Source: Marinobacter salinexigens (GTDB lineage: Bacteria; Pseudomonadota; Gammaproteobacteria; Pseudomonadales; Oleiphilaceae). Taken from it: a stretch of DNA of 64,000 bases. Positions within the stretch are counted from its first letter, which is position 1. Every line of letters starts with the position of its first letter. The stretch lies in contig NZ_VTUU01000009.1 of assembly GCF_008370345.1 (NCBI RefSeq), positions 81,414 through 145,413 of the forward strand. The letters run 5' to 3'. This document shows positions 32,344 through 42,549 of this stretch, in pieces. Under the pieces are notes generated by a model. It saw only the letters and a list, made by a program, of their open reading frames with translations, searched no databases and was not told the origin of the DNA. A program made the translations under genes and the position numbers.

Positions 32344-32389
32344 CGAGACATAAAAAAACCGGCCAGAAGACCGGTTTTTTTATGTCTCG
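32344..32389. terminator. Bidirectional terminator between proB and rpsT
   Basis: A 19-base perfect inverted repeat with an 8-base loop. The core is A7-CCGG / CCGG-T7, so each strand has a GC stem followed by T residues, and the outer arms CGAGACAT / ATGTCTCG extend the stem. Confidence 0.92.
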
Positions 32390-32401
32390 GGCTAACCGAA
32401 A

Positions 32402-32671
32402 TCAGGCGCTTTTCAGAGCCTTGATCTTGGCAGTCAGGCGACTCTTATGACGAGCAACCTTGTTCTTGGCGAAGATGCCCTTGTTGACCATGCTGTCCAG
32501 GATAGGCTGAGCCTGCTGGAAAGCGGTCTGAGCTTCGTCGTAGTTGCCAGCTTCGATCTTGGCCTGAATTTTCTTCATGTAAGTACGAGCCATAGAACGC
32601 AGGCTTGCGTTGTGCTTGCGGTTCTTCTCGTTCTGACGTGCGCGCTTCTTGGCTTGCGGGGAATTTGCCAC
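32402..32671 (-). CDS. rpsT: 30S ribosomal protein S20
   Basis: Small-subunit primary-binding protein of 89 residues. N terminus [21 protein letters not shown] is shortened here to its key part [11 protein letters not shown], and the helical C terminus ends in a lysine-rich segment, as expected. It is divergent from murJ and has its own promoter about 90 bases upstream. Confidence 0.98.
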   Translation of the reverse strand: MANSPQAKKRARQNEKNRKHNASLRSMARTYMKKIQAKIEAGNYDEAQTAFQQAQPILDSMVNKGIFAKNKVARHKSRLTAKIKALKSA

Positions 32672-32762
32672 CGTAAAACTCCTGAAAATCTGAATTCGTT
32701 ACAAAATGATTCGTTACATCGCGGGCGCGCCAAAACCAGCGCGTCGAAATAAATGACGCGGA

Positions 32763-32791
32763 ACTATGCCGCTGAAACCCGGAAATGTCAA
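32763..32791 (-). promoter_or_regulatory. Promoter for rpsT
   Basis: On the minus strand: consensus TTGACA, 17-base spacer, CATAGT. It implies an rpsT leader of about 85 bases. Confidence 0.6.
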
Positions 32792-32927
32792 GACCAAAAG
32801 CCATTTCATCCCCAGTATGCAAAGGCCTGTGTTAAACTCGCCGCTCGCCTGGTCAGGGGTGTGGCCGAGGCACGTAATTCCCGAAATAATCACTCTCTGC
32901 AATCTTCAACTAGTGGCCATTGCCTTC

Positions 32928-34508
32928 ATGTCGTCAGAATCTGAAACGTCTTCGGAAAACACTACCCCGCCCAGAGCGCCGGGTTTGTTGCGCTCATCGG
33001 GTGTGGTTGGCGTAATGACGATGCTTTCCCGGGTGCTCGGGTTGGTCCGCGATATGGTTATTGCCCGCTATTTCGGTGCGGGGGCCGGTGCCGACGCATT
33101 TTTTGTCGCCTTCAAGATTCCGAATTTCCTGCGTCGTTTGTTTGCTGAAGGGGCGTTTTCGCAGGCGTTCGTTCCTGTCTTGTCGTCTTACCGGGAAAAT
33201 CAGTCCGTATCGGATGTCAAGCGGCTTGTAGATGCTGTTGCTGGCACTCTCGGGTTGATTCTGCTCGGGGTTACCCTGGTGGCGGTGCTTGGTGCTCCGG
33301 TACTGACAGCAGTGTTTGCGCCTGGATTTATGGATGATCAGGTCAAATTTTCGCTAGCCAGCGATATGTTGCGCATTACCTTTCCCTATCTTTTGCTGAT
33401 CTCCCTGACCGCCTTCGCAGGCGGTATTCTCAATAGTTATGACCGTTTCGCGGTACCGGCGTTCACCCCGGTATTGCTGAATCTGGCAATGATCGGGGCG
33501 GCCATTTATCTGACCCCGTTGATGGCTGAGCCGGTCATGGCGCTGGCTTGGGGCGTGTTTATCGCAGGCGCGTTGCAGTTGTTTTTCCAGCTTCCGTTCC
33601 TGATGCGGCTGGGGCTGTTGCCGCGACCGAGGGTTGATTATCGGCATGAAGGTGTCAGTCGCATTCTGAAACTGATGGCGCCAGCGCTGTTCGGGGTGTC
33701 GGTCAGTCAGATCAATTTGTTGTTGGATACCGTGCTTGCCTCTTTTCTTCAGACCGGTAGCGTTTCCTGGCTGTACTATTCTGACCGCCTTTCCGAGTTG
33801 CCGCTTGGGGTCTTTGGCATCGCCATCGCGACCGTTATCCTCCCCAGTCTTTCCCGGAAGCATGCCGCGGCGTCGTCCGAACAGTTTGCCGCAACTCTGG
33901 ATTGGGCCGTCAGAGCTGTGTTGCTGATAGGTGCCCCGGCGGCGCTTGCGCTGGCGCTTCTGGCGGAGCCCCTGATTGCCACGCTTTTCCACTATGGAGA
34001 AGTAACTGATCGTGACGTGCTGATGTCCGCCCAAAGCCTGCGCGCCTACTCTGCAGGACTGCTGGCATTTATGTTGATCAAAGTGCTGGCGCCCGGATTT
34101 TTTGCCCGGGAAGATACGCGTACACCGGTGAAAATTGGCGTCATTGCGATGGTGGCCAATATGGCGTTCAACCTGGCGCTGATTGTGCCTCTGGCTCATG
34201 CTGGTCTGGCGTTGGCGACGTCGTTGTCTGCCTGGCTTAACGGGTATCTGCTCTGGCGGGGGCTGCGCCGTGAAGGTGCCTGGAAAAGCCAGAGTGGGTG
34301 GCCGCTATTCATGCTTCGGCTACTGTTGGCGAACGCCGCGCTGGCTGGGGTGATCCTCTGGATGAAGTCGCCGGTAGATGCCTGGCTTGTTGCGACGGGC
34401 TATCAACGGGCGGTGGATATGGCAATGCTGGTTGGCGCAGGAGTGGCAGTCTATTTCGTTACGCTGGCCCTGGTTGGGGTGAGGGTAAGACATTTTCGCC
34501 AGAGGTAA
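32928..34508 (+). CDS. murJ: Lipid II flippase MurJ
   Basis: Inner-membrane MOP-family transporter that flips lipid II for peptidoglycan synthesis. It has 526 residues and about 14 hydrophobic helices. The conserved N-terminal block (MTMLSRVLGLVRDMVIARYFG; FFVAFKIPNFLRRLFAEGAF) contains the arginines needed for function. The open frame reaches 54 codons further upstream, but that part has no family similarity and the start chosen gives the usual N terminus. No good ribosome site is seen, so the exact start is less certain. Confidence 0.93.
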   Translation: MSSESETSSENTTPPRAPGLLRSSGVVGVMTMLSRVLGLVRDMVIARYFGAGAGADAFFVAFKIPNFLRRLFAEGAFSQAFVPVLSSYRENQSVSDVKRLVDAVAGTLGLILLGVTLVAVLGAPVLTAVFAPGFMDDQVKFSLASDMLRITFPYLLLISLTAFAGGILNSYDRFAVPAFTPVLLNLAMIGAAIYLTPLMAEPVMALAWGVFIAGALQLFFQLPFLMRLGLLPRPRVDYRHEGVSRILKLMAPALFGVSVSQINLLLDTVLASFLQTGSVSWLYYSDRLSELPLGVFGIAIATVILPSLSRKHAAASSEQFAATLDWAVRAVLLIGAPAALALALLAEPLIATLFHYGEVTDRDVLMSAQSLRAYSAGLLAFMLIKVLAPGFFAREDTRTPVKIGVIAMVANMAFNLALIVPLAHAGLALATSLSAWLNGYLLWRGLRREGAWKSQSGWPLFMLRLLLANAALAGVILWMKSPVDAWLVATGYQRAVDMAMLVGAGVAVYFVTLALVGVRVRHFRQR

Positions 34509-34516
34509 GGTATAAT
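34487..34516 (+). promoter_or_regulatory. Promoter for ribF (inside the 3' end of murJ)
   Basis: AAGACA, 18-base spacer, consensus TATAAT. It overlaps the last codons of murJ and gives a leader of about 100 bases before ribF-ileS. Confidence 0.55.
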
Positions 34517-34626
34517 CGCGCGTTTTCTCGCCAGTGTTGGGTCCGGCTCCGGTTGGCCTTGTATCACCAGAGGCCAGAGAGGCCTGCAACGCTGAAAGCT
34601 AAATAGCAAATGAAGGTTTGCGCTCC

Positions 34627-35598
34627 ATGCGTCTTGTCCGTGGTCTGATCAATCTGAATACGCTGTCCCGGCGGGAAGGTTTCCCCTTCGCGCAAGGGTG
34701 TGTCGCGACCATTGGAAACTTTGACGGCGTCCATGTTGGTCACCAGACCATCCTGGAGCAGGTAAAAGAGAAGGCGGCAGCGCTTGGTGTGCCTTCGGTT
34801 GTCATGGTATTCGAGCCCCAGCCCCGGGAGTTCTTTCAGGGGAGTGAGGCGCCTCCTCGGTTAATGTCTTTCCGCCAGAAGTTCGAGGCGCTGACCGCCC
34901 TGGGGATCGATCATGTGCTGTGTCTGCACTTCAATAGCCGTTTCCGACGCCTGACCAGTCAGGAGTTTATTGATACGGTTCTGGTTGACGGCCTGCGCGT
35001 TCGCCATCTGGTAGTTGGCGATGATTTCCGGTTTGGTTGTGACCGGACGGGTGACTTCATGTTGCTCCGGGAAGTCGGACGCGAACAGGGATTTACTGTT
35101 GAAAATACCCGCACGGTTACGGTCGCGGGGGAGCGTGTCAGCAGTACTCGTGTGCGCGAACGGCTCAATGTGAACAGGCTGGAAGAAGCGCAGGCTCTTC
35201 TGGGGCGTCCCTACCGTATCCGCGGCCGGGTGGTTTACGGTCGGCAGTTGGGACGGGAAATCGGTGCGCCTACCGCCAATATCCTGCTGCAGCGGATGGC
35301 ACCGCTGCAGGGCGTTTATGTCGTGTCCGCAAAGCTGGAAGAAGGCACGATTTATGATGGTGTTGCCAATATTGGGCTCAGGCCCACAGTCGATGGCAAA
35401 CAACCGGCGCTGGAAGTGCACCTGTTTGACTTTGCTGGCACACTCTATGGCCAGCACATAGAGGTCGTGTTTAGGCACGGCTTGCGTGAAGAGATCAAGT
35501 TTGATTCTGTTGACGCGCTGAAACACCAGATTGCCCGGGATTTCGATGATGCCCGGGGCTGGATTACTGAAAACGGTTCCTGCAGGACTGCCGGCTGA
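34627..35598 (+). CDS. ribF: Bifunctional riboflavin kinase/FAD synthetase
   Basis: Converts riboflavin to FMN and FAD. The 323-residue protein has an N-terminal FAD synthetase domain with the nucleotide-binding GNFDGVHVGH at 30-39 and VSSTRVRERL near 175. The C-terminal riboflavin kinase domain (about 190-310) carries the GAPTANI motif. An upstream in-frame TTG is possible, but MRLVRGLINL matches the family start and has GAAGG upstream. It precedes ileS, as in most gammaproteobacteria. Confidence 0.96.
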   Translation: MRLVRGLINLNTLSRREGFPFAQGCVATIGNFDGVHVGHQTILEQVKEKAAALGVPSVVMVFEPQPREFFQGSEAPPRLMSFRQKFEALTALGIDHVLCLHFNSRFRRLTSQEFIDTVLVDGLRVRHLVVGDDFRFGCDRTGDFMLLREVGREQGFTVENTRTVTVAGERVSSTRVRERLNVNRLEEAQALLGRPYRIRGRVVYGRQLGREIGAPTANILLQRMAPLQGVYVVSAKLEEGTIYDGVANIGLRPTVDGKQPALEVHLFDFAGTLYGQHIEVVFRHGLREEIKFDSVDALKHQIARDFDDARGWITENGSCRTAG

Positions 35599-35660
35599 TG
35601 CCGGTGGCCTGGAATAGTGATTACTGACCCATACCGACCAAAAGAGTACGCACAAAGACC

Positions 35661-38480
35661 ATGAGCGACTACAAGCATACCCTGAATCTGCCGGAAACCG
35701 CCTTCCCTATGCGCGGTAACCTGGCCAAGCGCGAGCCGGACATGCTCAAGCGCTGGCAGGATCTCGATGTCTACGGCAACCTGCGCAAGCAGCGTGAGGG
35801 TAGGGACAAGTTCATCCTTCACGATGGACCTCCCTATGCAAATGGCAGCATTCACATCGGTCATGCGGTCAACAAGATTCTCAAGGACATGATCGTCAAA
35901 TCCCGTAGCTTTATGGGCTATGACGCGCCCTATGTTCCCGGCTGGGACTGCCATGGCCTGCCGATTGAACACAAGGTGGAGCAGGAAATCGGCAAAGCCG
36001 GCGTTAAGGTGGATTACAAGACGTTCCGCCAGGCCTGTCGTGACTATGCCACCAAACAGGTTGAAGGCCAGAAAGCAGACTTTATTCGCCTCGGTGTGAT
36101 GGGTTCCTGGGACAAACCATACCTCACCATGGATCCGAAGGTTGAAGCCGGCATCGTGCGTGCTCTGGGCAAGATCGTTGCCAAGGGGCATCTGGTTCGC
36201 GGGTATAAGCCTGTTTATTGGAGCGTGGTCGGACAGTCGGCGCTGGCTGAAGCCGAGGTTGAGTATCAGGATAAAACATCTACTCAGATTGACGTGCGTT
36301 TCACGGTGGTCGATCAGGCGAAAGTTCTGGAATCGTTTGGTACTGACAAGGGTGAAGGTGATGTGTCCGTTGTCATCTGGACAACCACTCCCTGGACAAT
36401 TCCGGCCAACCAGGCGGTATCTCTGGGCGCAGACATGGACTATGCGTTGGTTCAGGTCGATGCCGGGCAAGGGCCTGAGAGGATGGTTCTTTCTTCTGAA
36501 ATGGTAGAAGGCATCATGGCGCGCTGGGGTATTGAAGACTACAGCGTGTTGGGCCATGCCGCAGGTTCTGCGCTTGAGAACCTGGCTCTGCATCACCCGA
36601 TTTACGACAAGCAGGTCCCTGTCATCCTTGGCGACCACGTTTCCACCGATGCGGGTACCGGTGCTGTCCATACGGCGCCTGACCACGGCATGGAAGACTT
36701 TGAGGTTGGTAAGGAATACGGCATTGGCACCATCAATCTGGTCAAGGCCGACGGTACTTACACCGAAGCTGCAGGCGAATTTGCCGGTGTCCACGTATAC
36801 AAGGCTGATGAGCCGGTGTGTGCGGCTCTGACCCGGGAAGGGAAGCTGGTGCGGACCGAGAAGTTCCAGCACAGTTACCCTCACTGCTGGCGGACGAAAA
36901 CACCGCTGATCTACCGTGCGACGCCGCAGTGGTTCATCAGTATGGACAAACTCAATCTTCGCGCTGATGCCCTGGAAGCTATTAAAGGCGTGCGTTGGGT
37001 GCCTGCCTGGGGGCAGAACCGGATCGAAGCCATGTTTGAGCAGAGTCCGGACTGGTGTATCTCCCGTCAGCGCACCTGGGGTGTGCCGATCACCCTGTTT
37101 ATCCATAAGGAAACCCAGGAGCTGCATCCGGATACTCAAGAGCTGTTTGAGAAGGTTGCTGAGGCCGTTGAAACCGGCGGCATCGATGCGTGGTATGACA
37201 TCGACCAGAACGAATTGCTGGGCGCCGATGCAGATCAGTACGAGAAAGTGCTGGATACCCTGGATGTATGGTTTGATTCCGGTGTCACCCATGATTCGGT
37301 TCTGCGGGTTCGTCCTGAGCTCGGCCAGTTCCCTGCCGATATGTACCTGGAAGGCTCTGACCAGCACCGGGGCTGGTTCCAGTCGTCCCTGAAGACCTCT
37401 ATCGCGATGAATGGCGTTGCGCCTTACCGTCAGGTTCTGACTCACGGATTTACCGTGGACGGTTCGGGCCGGAAGATGTCCAAATCCTTGGGTAACGTTA
37501 TTGCGCCCCAGGAAGTGATGAATGAACTGGGTGCGGATATTCTGCGTTTGTGGGTTTCGGCAACGGATTACAGTGGCGAGATGACGGTGTCCAAGGACAT
37601 CCTGCGCCAGACGGCCGATGGGTATCGTCGTATCCGGAATACCGCTCGCTTCCTGCTCAGCAACCTCAACGGCTTTGATCCGGAACAGCATCTGGTTGCG
37701 CCGGAAGAGATGATTGCCCTGGATCGCTGGATGGTGGATCGTGCGTTGCAGCTGCAGAATGAACTGCACGAGGATTACGGCAACTACGCTTTCCTGCGGA
37801 TTTACCAGAAGGTTTACAACTTCTGTGAGGCGACCCTGGGTGGTTTCTATCTGGATATCATTAAGGACCGCCAGTACACGACGCAGGCAGACAGCCTGGC
37901 GCGTCGTTCCTGTCAGACCGCGCTCTATCATGTCGCAGAAGCCCTGGTACGTTGGATTGCACCGATCCTCAGCTTCACTGCCGATGAAATCTGGCAGCAT
38001 CTGCCGGGGCAGCGTGGCGATACCGTATTTTACGAGACCTGGTATGAAGGGTTGAGCCAATTGCCGGAAGGCTCGGAGTTGGGGCGTGACTACTGGCGCG
38101 AGATTTACGGTGTGAAAGAAGCCGTGAACAAGTGCCTTGAAGAAGCCCGTGCCCGTGGCGAAATCAAAGGCTCACTGAGTGCAGAAGTGACCCTGTACTG
38201 CGAGGGCGATCTTGCGGCAGACCTCAAACACCTGGGAGAGGAATTGCGCTTTGTCCTCATTACTTCTGAAGCAACGGTGAAGCCGGCGTCTGAAGCGGGT
38301 GATGCGGAACTGACCAGCTACGAAGGGCTGCGAGTCAGCGTAACGCCTGCGGCACACGCGAAGTGCGAGCGCTGCTGGCACCACCGTGAAGATGTGGGCC
38401 AGCATCCGGAGCATAAGGATTTGTGTGGCCGTTGCGTGACCAACGTAGATGGGGCTGGTGAAGCCCGCTCCTTCGCTTGA
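35661..38480 (+). CDS. ileS: Isoleucyl-tRNA synthetase
   Basis: Class I synthetase that charges tRNA-Ile and edits valine. The 939-residue length is normal for the bacterial type. HIGH motif at 65-68, KMSKS at 605-609, CP1 editing domain at about 200-400 ([24 protein letters not shown] with the editing Asp). A C-terminal zinc site has two pairs of cysteines (CERC and CGRC). It is the bacterial rather than the mupirocin-resistant eukaryote-like form. The stop overlaps the first possible lspA start. Confidence 0.98.
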   Translation: MSDYKHTLNLPETAFPMRGNLAKREPDMLKRWQDLDVYGNLRKQREGRDKFILHDGPPYANGSIHIGHAVNKILKDMIVKSRSFMGYDAPYVPGWDCHGLPIEHKVEQEIGKAGVKVDYKTFRQACRDYATKQVEGQKADFIRLGVMGSWDKPYLTMDPKVEAGIVRALGKIVAKGHLVRGYKPVYWSVVGQSALAEAEVEYQDKTSTQIDVRFTVVDQAKVLESFGTDKGEGDVSVVIWTTTPWTIPANQAVSLGADMDYALVQVDAGQGPERMVLSSEMVEGIMARWGIEDYSVLGHAAGSALENLALHHPIYDKQVPVILGDHVSTDAGTGAVHTAPDHGMEDFEVGKEYGIGTINLVKADGTYTEAAGEFAGVHVYKADEPVCAALTREGKLVRTEKFQHSYPHCWRTKTPLIYRATPQWFISMDKLNLRADALEAIKGVRWVPAWGQNRIEAMFEQSPDWCISRQRTWGVPITLFIHKETQELHPDTQELFEKVAEAVETGGIDAWYDIDQNELLGADADQYEKVLDTLDVWFDSGVTHDSVLRVRPELGQFPADMYLEGSDQHRGWFQSSLKTSIAMNGVAPYRQVLTHGFTVDGSGRKMSKSLGNVIAPQEVMNELGADILRLWVSATDYSGEMTVSKDILRQTADGYRRIRNTARFLLSNLNGFDPEQHLVAPEEMIALDRWMVDRALQLQNELHEDYGNYAFLRIYQKVYNFCEATLGGFYLDIIKDRQYTTQADSLARRSCQTALYHVAEALVRWIAPILSFTADEIWQHLPGQRGDTVFYETWYEGLSQLPEGSELGRDYWREIYGVKEAVNKCLEEARARGEIKGSLSAEVTLYCEGDLAADLKHLGEELRFVLITSEATVKPASEAGDAELTSYEGLRVSVTPAAHAKCERCWHHREDVGQHPEHKDLCGRCVTNVDGAGEARSFA

Positions 38481-38491
38481 TGGAAGCGTCA

Positions 38492-38995
38492 ATGACGGAA
38501 GACATGATCGGAAGCAAGCTCAAGTGGCTGTGGCTGGCTGTGCTCGTTGTGATTATTGATCTGGGCACGAAGGCCATGGCTACGGCTATGCTGACGTACG
38601 GTGATCCGGTGCCCGTGATCCCTATGTTCAACCTGACGCTGCTGCATAACACAGGGGCTGCGTTCAGCTTCCTGGCTGAAGCGGCCGGGTGGCAGCGTTG
38701 GTTCTTCGTCACACTGGCCCTCGTGGTCAGTGTGGTACTGATTATGTGGCTGCGGAACCTCAAGCACCATGAGACCTGGACCGCCATCGCGATTACCCTG
38801 ATTCTCGGGGGTGCCCTTGGCAATGTATACGACCGTGTGGTTCACGGCTATGTTGTCGATTTTCTGCATTTCTACTGGCAGGACTGGCATTTCCCGGCGT
38901 TTAACCTGGCCGACACCGCGATCACTATCGGTGCTGGCATGATGATTCTGGATATGTTCCGCAAGCCGGCTGATGGCGCGGAAGGGAGTAACTGA
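38492..38995 (+). CDS. lspA: Lipoprotein signal peptidase (signal peptidase II)
   Basis: Inner-membrane aspartic protease that cleaves prolipoproteins. It has about 167 residues and four membrane segments. The two catalytic aspartates are in LGNVYDRV and [11 protein letters not shown]. This start has GGAAG five bases upstream. ATG 38480, overlapping the ileS stop, would add four residues and is the main alternative. Substrates in this window would include the BamD and DUF2057 lipoproteins. Confidence 0.95.
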   Translation: MTEDMIGSKLKWLWLAVLVVIIDLGTKAMATAMLTYGDPVPVIPMFNLTLLHNTGAAFSFLAEAAGWQRWFFVTLALVVSVVLIMWLRNLKHHETWTAIAITLILGGALGNVYDRVVHGYVVDFLHFYWQDWHFPAFNLADTAITIGAGMMILDMFRKPADGAEGSN

Positions 38996-39000
38996 AGCCC

Positions 39001-39453
39001 ATGAAAGAACTTCCCGTAGATAAAGGCACCCGGGTCCAACTTCACTTCGCCCTGAAATTTCAGGACGGCGAAGTGGTTGATTCGACCTTCGAGAAAGAGC
39101 CTGCCACTCTGGAAATCGGCGATGAGAACCTGCCGGAGAACTTTGAAGCCTACCTGATGGGCATGAAGGCCGGGGATCGGGAAAGTTATGAAGTGCCGCC
39201 TGAGAAGGCCTTCGGCCAGCATAACCCGAATAACGTACAGACCTTCAAACGCCATGAATTCAGCGCAGATATGGTGCTGGAACCCGGTGTCATGATTTCC
39301 TTTGCCGATGCACGCCAGAGTGAACTGCCTGGGGTGGTCTGCCGCGTTGAAGGTGACGAGGTAGAGGTAGATTTCAATCACCCTTTGGCAGGGCGTACAC
39401 TGATCTTTGACGTAGAAATCCTCGACGTCGAACCAGCCAAGCCAACCCACTGA
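39001..39453 (+). CDS. fkpB: FKBP-type peptidyl-prolyl isomerase (SlpA/FkpB)
   Basis: A 150-residue cytoplasmic SlpA-type PPIase with an inserted-in-flap chaperone domain (about 70-125). The core LHFALKFQDGEVVDSTF, MKAGDRESYEVPPEKAFG and FNHPLAGRTLIFDVEI are all present. It sits five bases after lspA in the conserved lspA-fkpB-ispH order. Confidence 0.94.
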   Translation: MKELPVDKGTRVQLHFALKFQDGEVVDSTFEKEPATLEIGDENLPENFEAYLMGMKAGDRESYEVPPEKAFGQHNPNNVQTFKRHEFSADMVLEPGVMISFADARQSELPGVVCRVEGDEVEVDFNHPLAGRTLIFDVEILDVEPAKPTH

Positions 39454-39489
39454 CCTTCGGTCATCGACAGGACATAGCGGGAAATCACC

Positions 39490-40443
39490 ATGCAGATCAG
39501 ACTCGCCAACCCTCGCGGCTTTTGTGCCGGTGTGGATCGGGCCATCGAAATCGTCAATCGTGCACTGGATGTGTTTGGCGCACCCATCTACGTGCGTCAT
39601 GAAGTGGTCCACAACCGGTTTGTGGTGGAGAACCTTCGTAACCGCGGTGCGGTGTTTGTCGATGAGCTGCATGAAGTGCCCGATGACACGCTGGTGATCT
39701 TCAGCGCCCATGGCGTTTCCCAGGCAGTGCAGAATGAAGCCGCCCGCCGTGGTTTGAAAGTATTTGATGCCACCTGCCCGTTGGTGACCAAGGTTCACCT
39801 GGAAGTCATGCGATACAGTCGTGATGGCCGCGAGTGCGTGCTGATCGGCCACCATGGCCACCCGGAAGTAGAAGGGACCATGGGGCAGTATGACCACAGC
39901 AACGGTGGCGAGATCTACCTGGTTGAGAATGAAGCCGACGTAGCAGCCCTGGAAGTAAAAGACGCATCCCGCCTTTCCTATGTTACCCAGACCACTCTCT
40001 CCATGGACGACACCGCACGGGTGATCGACGCCCTGCGGGAAAAATTCCCGGAGATCCAGGGCCCCCGGAAAGACGATATCTGCTACGCCACCCAGAATCG
40101 CCAGGATGCCGTTAAGCAGCTCGCCGGCGATTGCGACCTGATGCTGGTGGTGGGCTCCCCGAACAGTTCCAACTCCAACCGGTTGCGTGAGCTCGCAGAA
40201 CGCATGGGCACGCCTGCGTATCTGATCGATGAGGCTTCGCAGATTGATCCGAAGTGGCTGGAAGGGAAGACGGCTGTTGGTGTGACCGCTGGCGCTTCCG
40301 CGCCGGAAGTTCTGGTAAGTGATGTAATCGCCAGGCTGCAGGAACTGGGTGGTGAGGTTCCTGAGGAAGTTGCGGGCAGGGAGGAAAACATTGTGTTTTC
40401 TATGCCTAAAGAGCTTCGGATTGATGTGGTTGAGGTTTCCTGA
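39490..40443 (+). CDS. ispH: 4-hydroxy-3-methylbut-2-enyl diphosphate reductase
   Basis: Last step of the non-mevalonate isoprenoid pathway, giving IPP and DMAPP. The 317-residue protein has the three 4Fe-4S cysteines: Cys12 in NPRGFCAGV, one in DATCPLV near 96 and one in ICYATQNRQ near 197. The catalytic Glu is in [15 protein letters not shown] lies upstream of the start. It ends the murJ-to-ispH string. The 185-base gap before the pilin genes has no clear terminator. Confidence 0.97.
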   Translation: MQIRLANPRGFCAGVDRAIEIVNRALDVFGAPIYVRHEVVHNRFVVENLRNRGAVFVDELHEVPDDTLVIFSAHGVSQAVQNEAARRGLKVFDATCPLVTKVHLEVMRYSRDGRECVLIGHHGHPEVEGTMGQYDHSNGGEIYLVENEADVAALEVKDASRLSYVTQTTLSMDDTARVIDALREKFPEIQGPRKDDICYATQNRQDAVKQLAGDCDLMLVVGSPNSSNSNRLRELAERMGTPAYLIDEASQIDPKWLEGKTAVGVTAGASAPEVLVSDVIARLQELGGEVPEEVAGREENIVFSMPKELRIDVVEVS

Positions 40444-40593
40444 ACTTCAGCTCTAGCTCCATATCGCAATTAATGTCCTAGTCCTTTCCCTGTTATGCCT
40501 TTAATAAAACGTGCCTGGTTCACAGGATGCGTTTCATCAATGCCATTTGTCCTGCATCTTTGACCGTTTATCCATTCGGGTTGGAGGTGGGTT

Positions 40594-40644
40594 ATGTTTT
40601 CTGATTTCATCATCATAGCCAAACTTGGATGCCGTTTATGCTGA
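40594..40644 (+). CDS. Possible 16-codon leader reading frame before fimU
   Basis: A short frame (MFSDFIIIAKLGCRLC) preceded by a strong Shine-Dalgarno stretch, GGAGGTGG, six bases upstream of its ATG. Its stop lies beyond the two candidate fimU starts (40629 and 40638), which have no good ribosome site of their own. Translation of this frame could deliver ribosomes to fimU. It is too short for any coding-statistics support. Confidence 0.35.
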   Translation: MFSDFIIIAKLGCRLC

Positions 40645-41093
40645 CTCTGAGAAATAATGTGCACAAGAGTAATCGAGGTTTCACGCTGATTGAGTTGATG
40701 GTGGTCATCGCTCTCATTGCTATTATTGCCGGATTTGCCGTCCCCCAGATGGGCAGGCTTATCGAGAATAATCGTGTTGTATCAACGACAAACTCTGTTG
40801 TCGGAATGCTGAACTACTCCCGCTCTGAAGCTATTCGTCGTGGAGCGTTGGTTAAAGTGACGGCGTCAGCGAACACACTCACCTCGACGCTAAGTGGGGA
40901 CGGAACCGTGCTGAGGGTGATGGAGCCTGCGGAAGGTGGTACGACCATATCTAATGGAACGCTGGACTTTCGGGCCAACGGCCTGGCGAGTGCGGCAGTG
41001 ACGTTTACTGTATGTTCTGGAGATGCAGAGGGGCGCCAGGTTGGAGTAACAGTCGGCGGGCGGATTTCGACAACAGATGGTGGGTGCCCATGA
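40629..41093 (+). CDS. fimU: Minor pilin FimU/FimT-like (GspH domain)
   Basis: Minor type IV pilin that with PilV, PilW, PilX and PilE forms the tip complex priming pilus assembly. The 154-residue prepilin has a leader ending at Gly17, mature start Phe18 and Glu22 at the +5 position (GFTLIELMVV). A GspH-type globular domain follows. It is first in the pilin operon. ATG 40638 is an alternative start. The neighbouring genes and the short mature length favour FimU over FimT, but the two families are close. Confidence 0.85.
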   Translation: MPFMLTLRNNVHKSNRGFTLIELMVVIALIAIIAGFAVPQMGRLIENNRVVSTTNSVVGMLNYSRSEAIRRGALVKVTASANTLTSTLSGDGTVLRVMEPAEGGTTISNGTLDFRANGLASAAVTFTVCSGDAEGRQVGVTVGGRISTTDGGCP

Positions 41094-41509
41094 TTATCGA
41101 GAATGCGAGGGCGAGATTTGTAACGATGCGTTCAGTTCCGCAGAAAACAAAAGGCTTTACGTTAATTGAAGTATTGGTGGCGTTATTGGTCTTGTTGATT
41201 GGATTACTTGGGGTTGCGGGATTGCAGTTGTTGTCTTTGCAGCAGGCAAATAACGCGAATGTTCGATCGCAGATTAATCTGCACACGGAACAAATGGTCG
41301 AAATGGTGCGGGCTAACGGAGGTAGTGCATTGGCCAGCGGCGATGTGGATGCCTGGGAAGCTGCACTGCTTCAAGACGTGCCTACCGCATCCGCCAATAT
41401 TCAGTTTAACGGTAATGTTGTGAACGTCACCGTTACATGGGATGAGCGTGAGTACGGCAGCTCTGAGGAAGAAAAGACCTATACCTATACGGCGAGGTTG
41501 GAGCAATGA
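41090..41509 (+). CDS. pilV: Minor pilin PilV
   Basis: A 139-residue prepilin with cleavage Gly22/Phe23 and Glu27 (GFTLIEVLVALLVL), the rest resembling PilV (LGVAGLQLLSLQQANNANVRSQ). The start overlaps the fimU stop by four bases. ATG 41126 would leave a more usual ten-residue leader and is a real alternative. It overlaps pilW by four bases at the other end. Confidence 0.87.
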   Translation: MIIENARARFVTMRSVPQKTKGFTLIEVLVALLVLLIGLLGVAGLQLLSLQQANNANVRSQINLHTEQMVEMVRANGGSALASGDVDAWEAALLQDVPTASANIQFNGNVVNVTVTWDEREYGSSEEEKTYTYTARLEQ

Positions 41510-42549
41510 TTGCATTGTCACGAAACGCAGGTCTTTCGTTGATAGAAGTGATGATTGCGCTGTTGTTAGCGATGATCCTTACTTTAGGGCTTACGCAGAT
41601 ATTCGTTGCGAATAGCCAAAGCTTTCGCTTGGCGGAAGCGTCTTCCAGGGTTCAGGAGATTGGCCGGATGTCGACCTCCTTTTTGGCTCGCGAGATACGT
41701 AATGCTGATTATTGGGGGTGCTTACGAGACCTGACAAATTTGAATAGCACCTTGAATTCTGGCGGCCCCTTCAATGTGTCAGCCCTGCTCAGGGGGTTAG
41801 ACGTGGAAGATGGTGTTGGTGCCGGAGGTTCTGATCGTATTTCGTTGGGGGGCACAAACGGTAACAATGCCGTGCGTGTGACATTTCAGCCGTCCCAGAA
41901 TGCCGCGAACCTGAGGGTTGATGATAGTGACTCGTTTAATGAGAACGATATCCTGATTGTAACGAACTGCAAGAATGGCGATATCTTCCAAGTTACCAAT
42001 ATCAATAACAACAATGAAGTTATTGTTCACAATAGTGGGAATGTGAACGAGGGGCCAGGTAATTACACTCAAAAATTGTCTACCAATTACAATGATGACC
42101 CTGAGGGAGCATCGGTATTTCGACCTCGTCAGCAGCGTTTTTACCTCCGTGATGAAAATGGCCGCCGGGAGATGGTTTTTGACGGCGTAAATGTTACCGG
42201 CGGAGTTGCTGGTGTTGGATTGTTCCAAAACCCTATTGCCATCTTGGAGGATATCCGAGATCTCCAGGTTCAACTCGGAGTGGACAACAACTCAGATAGG
42301 GAAGTTGATGTCTGGGAAGATTCTGACGGAACTGCAACACAGGCTGACAATACCGTAGCTCTGCGTTATAGCATCTTAGTGCGTTCCCCTGAGGATAATG
42401 TCACCGATGGCGGTCAGAGTTACTGCTACCCAGGGTGGTTGGACTGTGTTGATGACGACACTCTTCTAACCACCGTTGGCGATGATGATACGTTCCTGTA
42501 TCGCGTTTATACCGCAACGACGACTCTTAGAAACCGTATAGGGGGGTGA
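41506..42549 (+). CDS. pilW: Minor pilin PilW
   Basis: A 347-residue prepilin, the size expected for PilW. The leader is eight residues plus Gly9. The first mature residue is Leu10 rather than the usual Phe, with Glu14 at +5 (GLSLIEVMIALLLAM). The large globular part is rich in Asn and Asp. It is translationally coupled to pilV and pilX by overlaps. Confidence 0.87.
   Translation: MIALSRNAGLSLIEVMIALLLAMILTLGLTQIFVANSQSFRLAEASSRVQEIGRMSTSFLAREIRNADYWGCLRDLTNLNSTLNSGGPFNVSALLRGLDVEDGVGAGGSDRISLGGTNGNNAVRVTFQPSQNAANLRVDDSDSFNENDILIVTNCKNGDIFQVTNINNNNEVIVHNSGNVNEGPGNYTQKLSTNYNDDPEGASVFRPRQQRFYLRDENGRREMVFDGVNVTGGVAGVGLFQNPIAILEDIRDLQVQLGVDNNSDREVDVWEDSDGTATQADNTVALRYSILVRSPEDNVTDGGQSYCYPGWLDCVDDDTLLTTVGDDDTFLYRVYTATTTLRNRIGG

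Noticed and set aside
35445..38060. An 871-codon open frame antisense to ileS
   Set aside because: It is the mirror of a GC-rich, strongly biased gene. The plus-strand protein is an unmistakable isoleucyl-tRNA synthetase, and the antisense product resembles no family.
40444..40593. A possible sigma54 promoter before fimU (GG-N10-GC near 40505-40525)
   Set aside because: Only the GG and GC cores match; the rest of the -24/-12 consensus is absent, and PilR normally acts on pilA.
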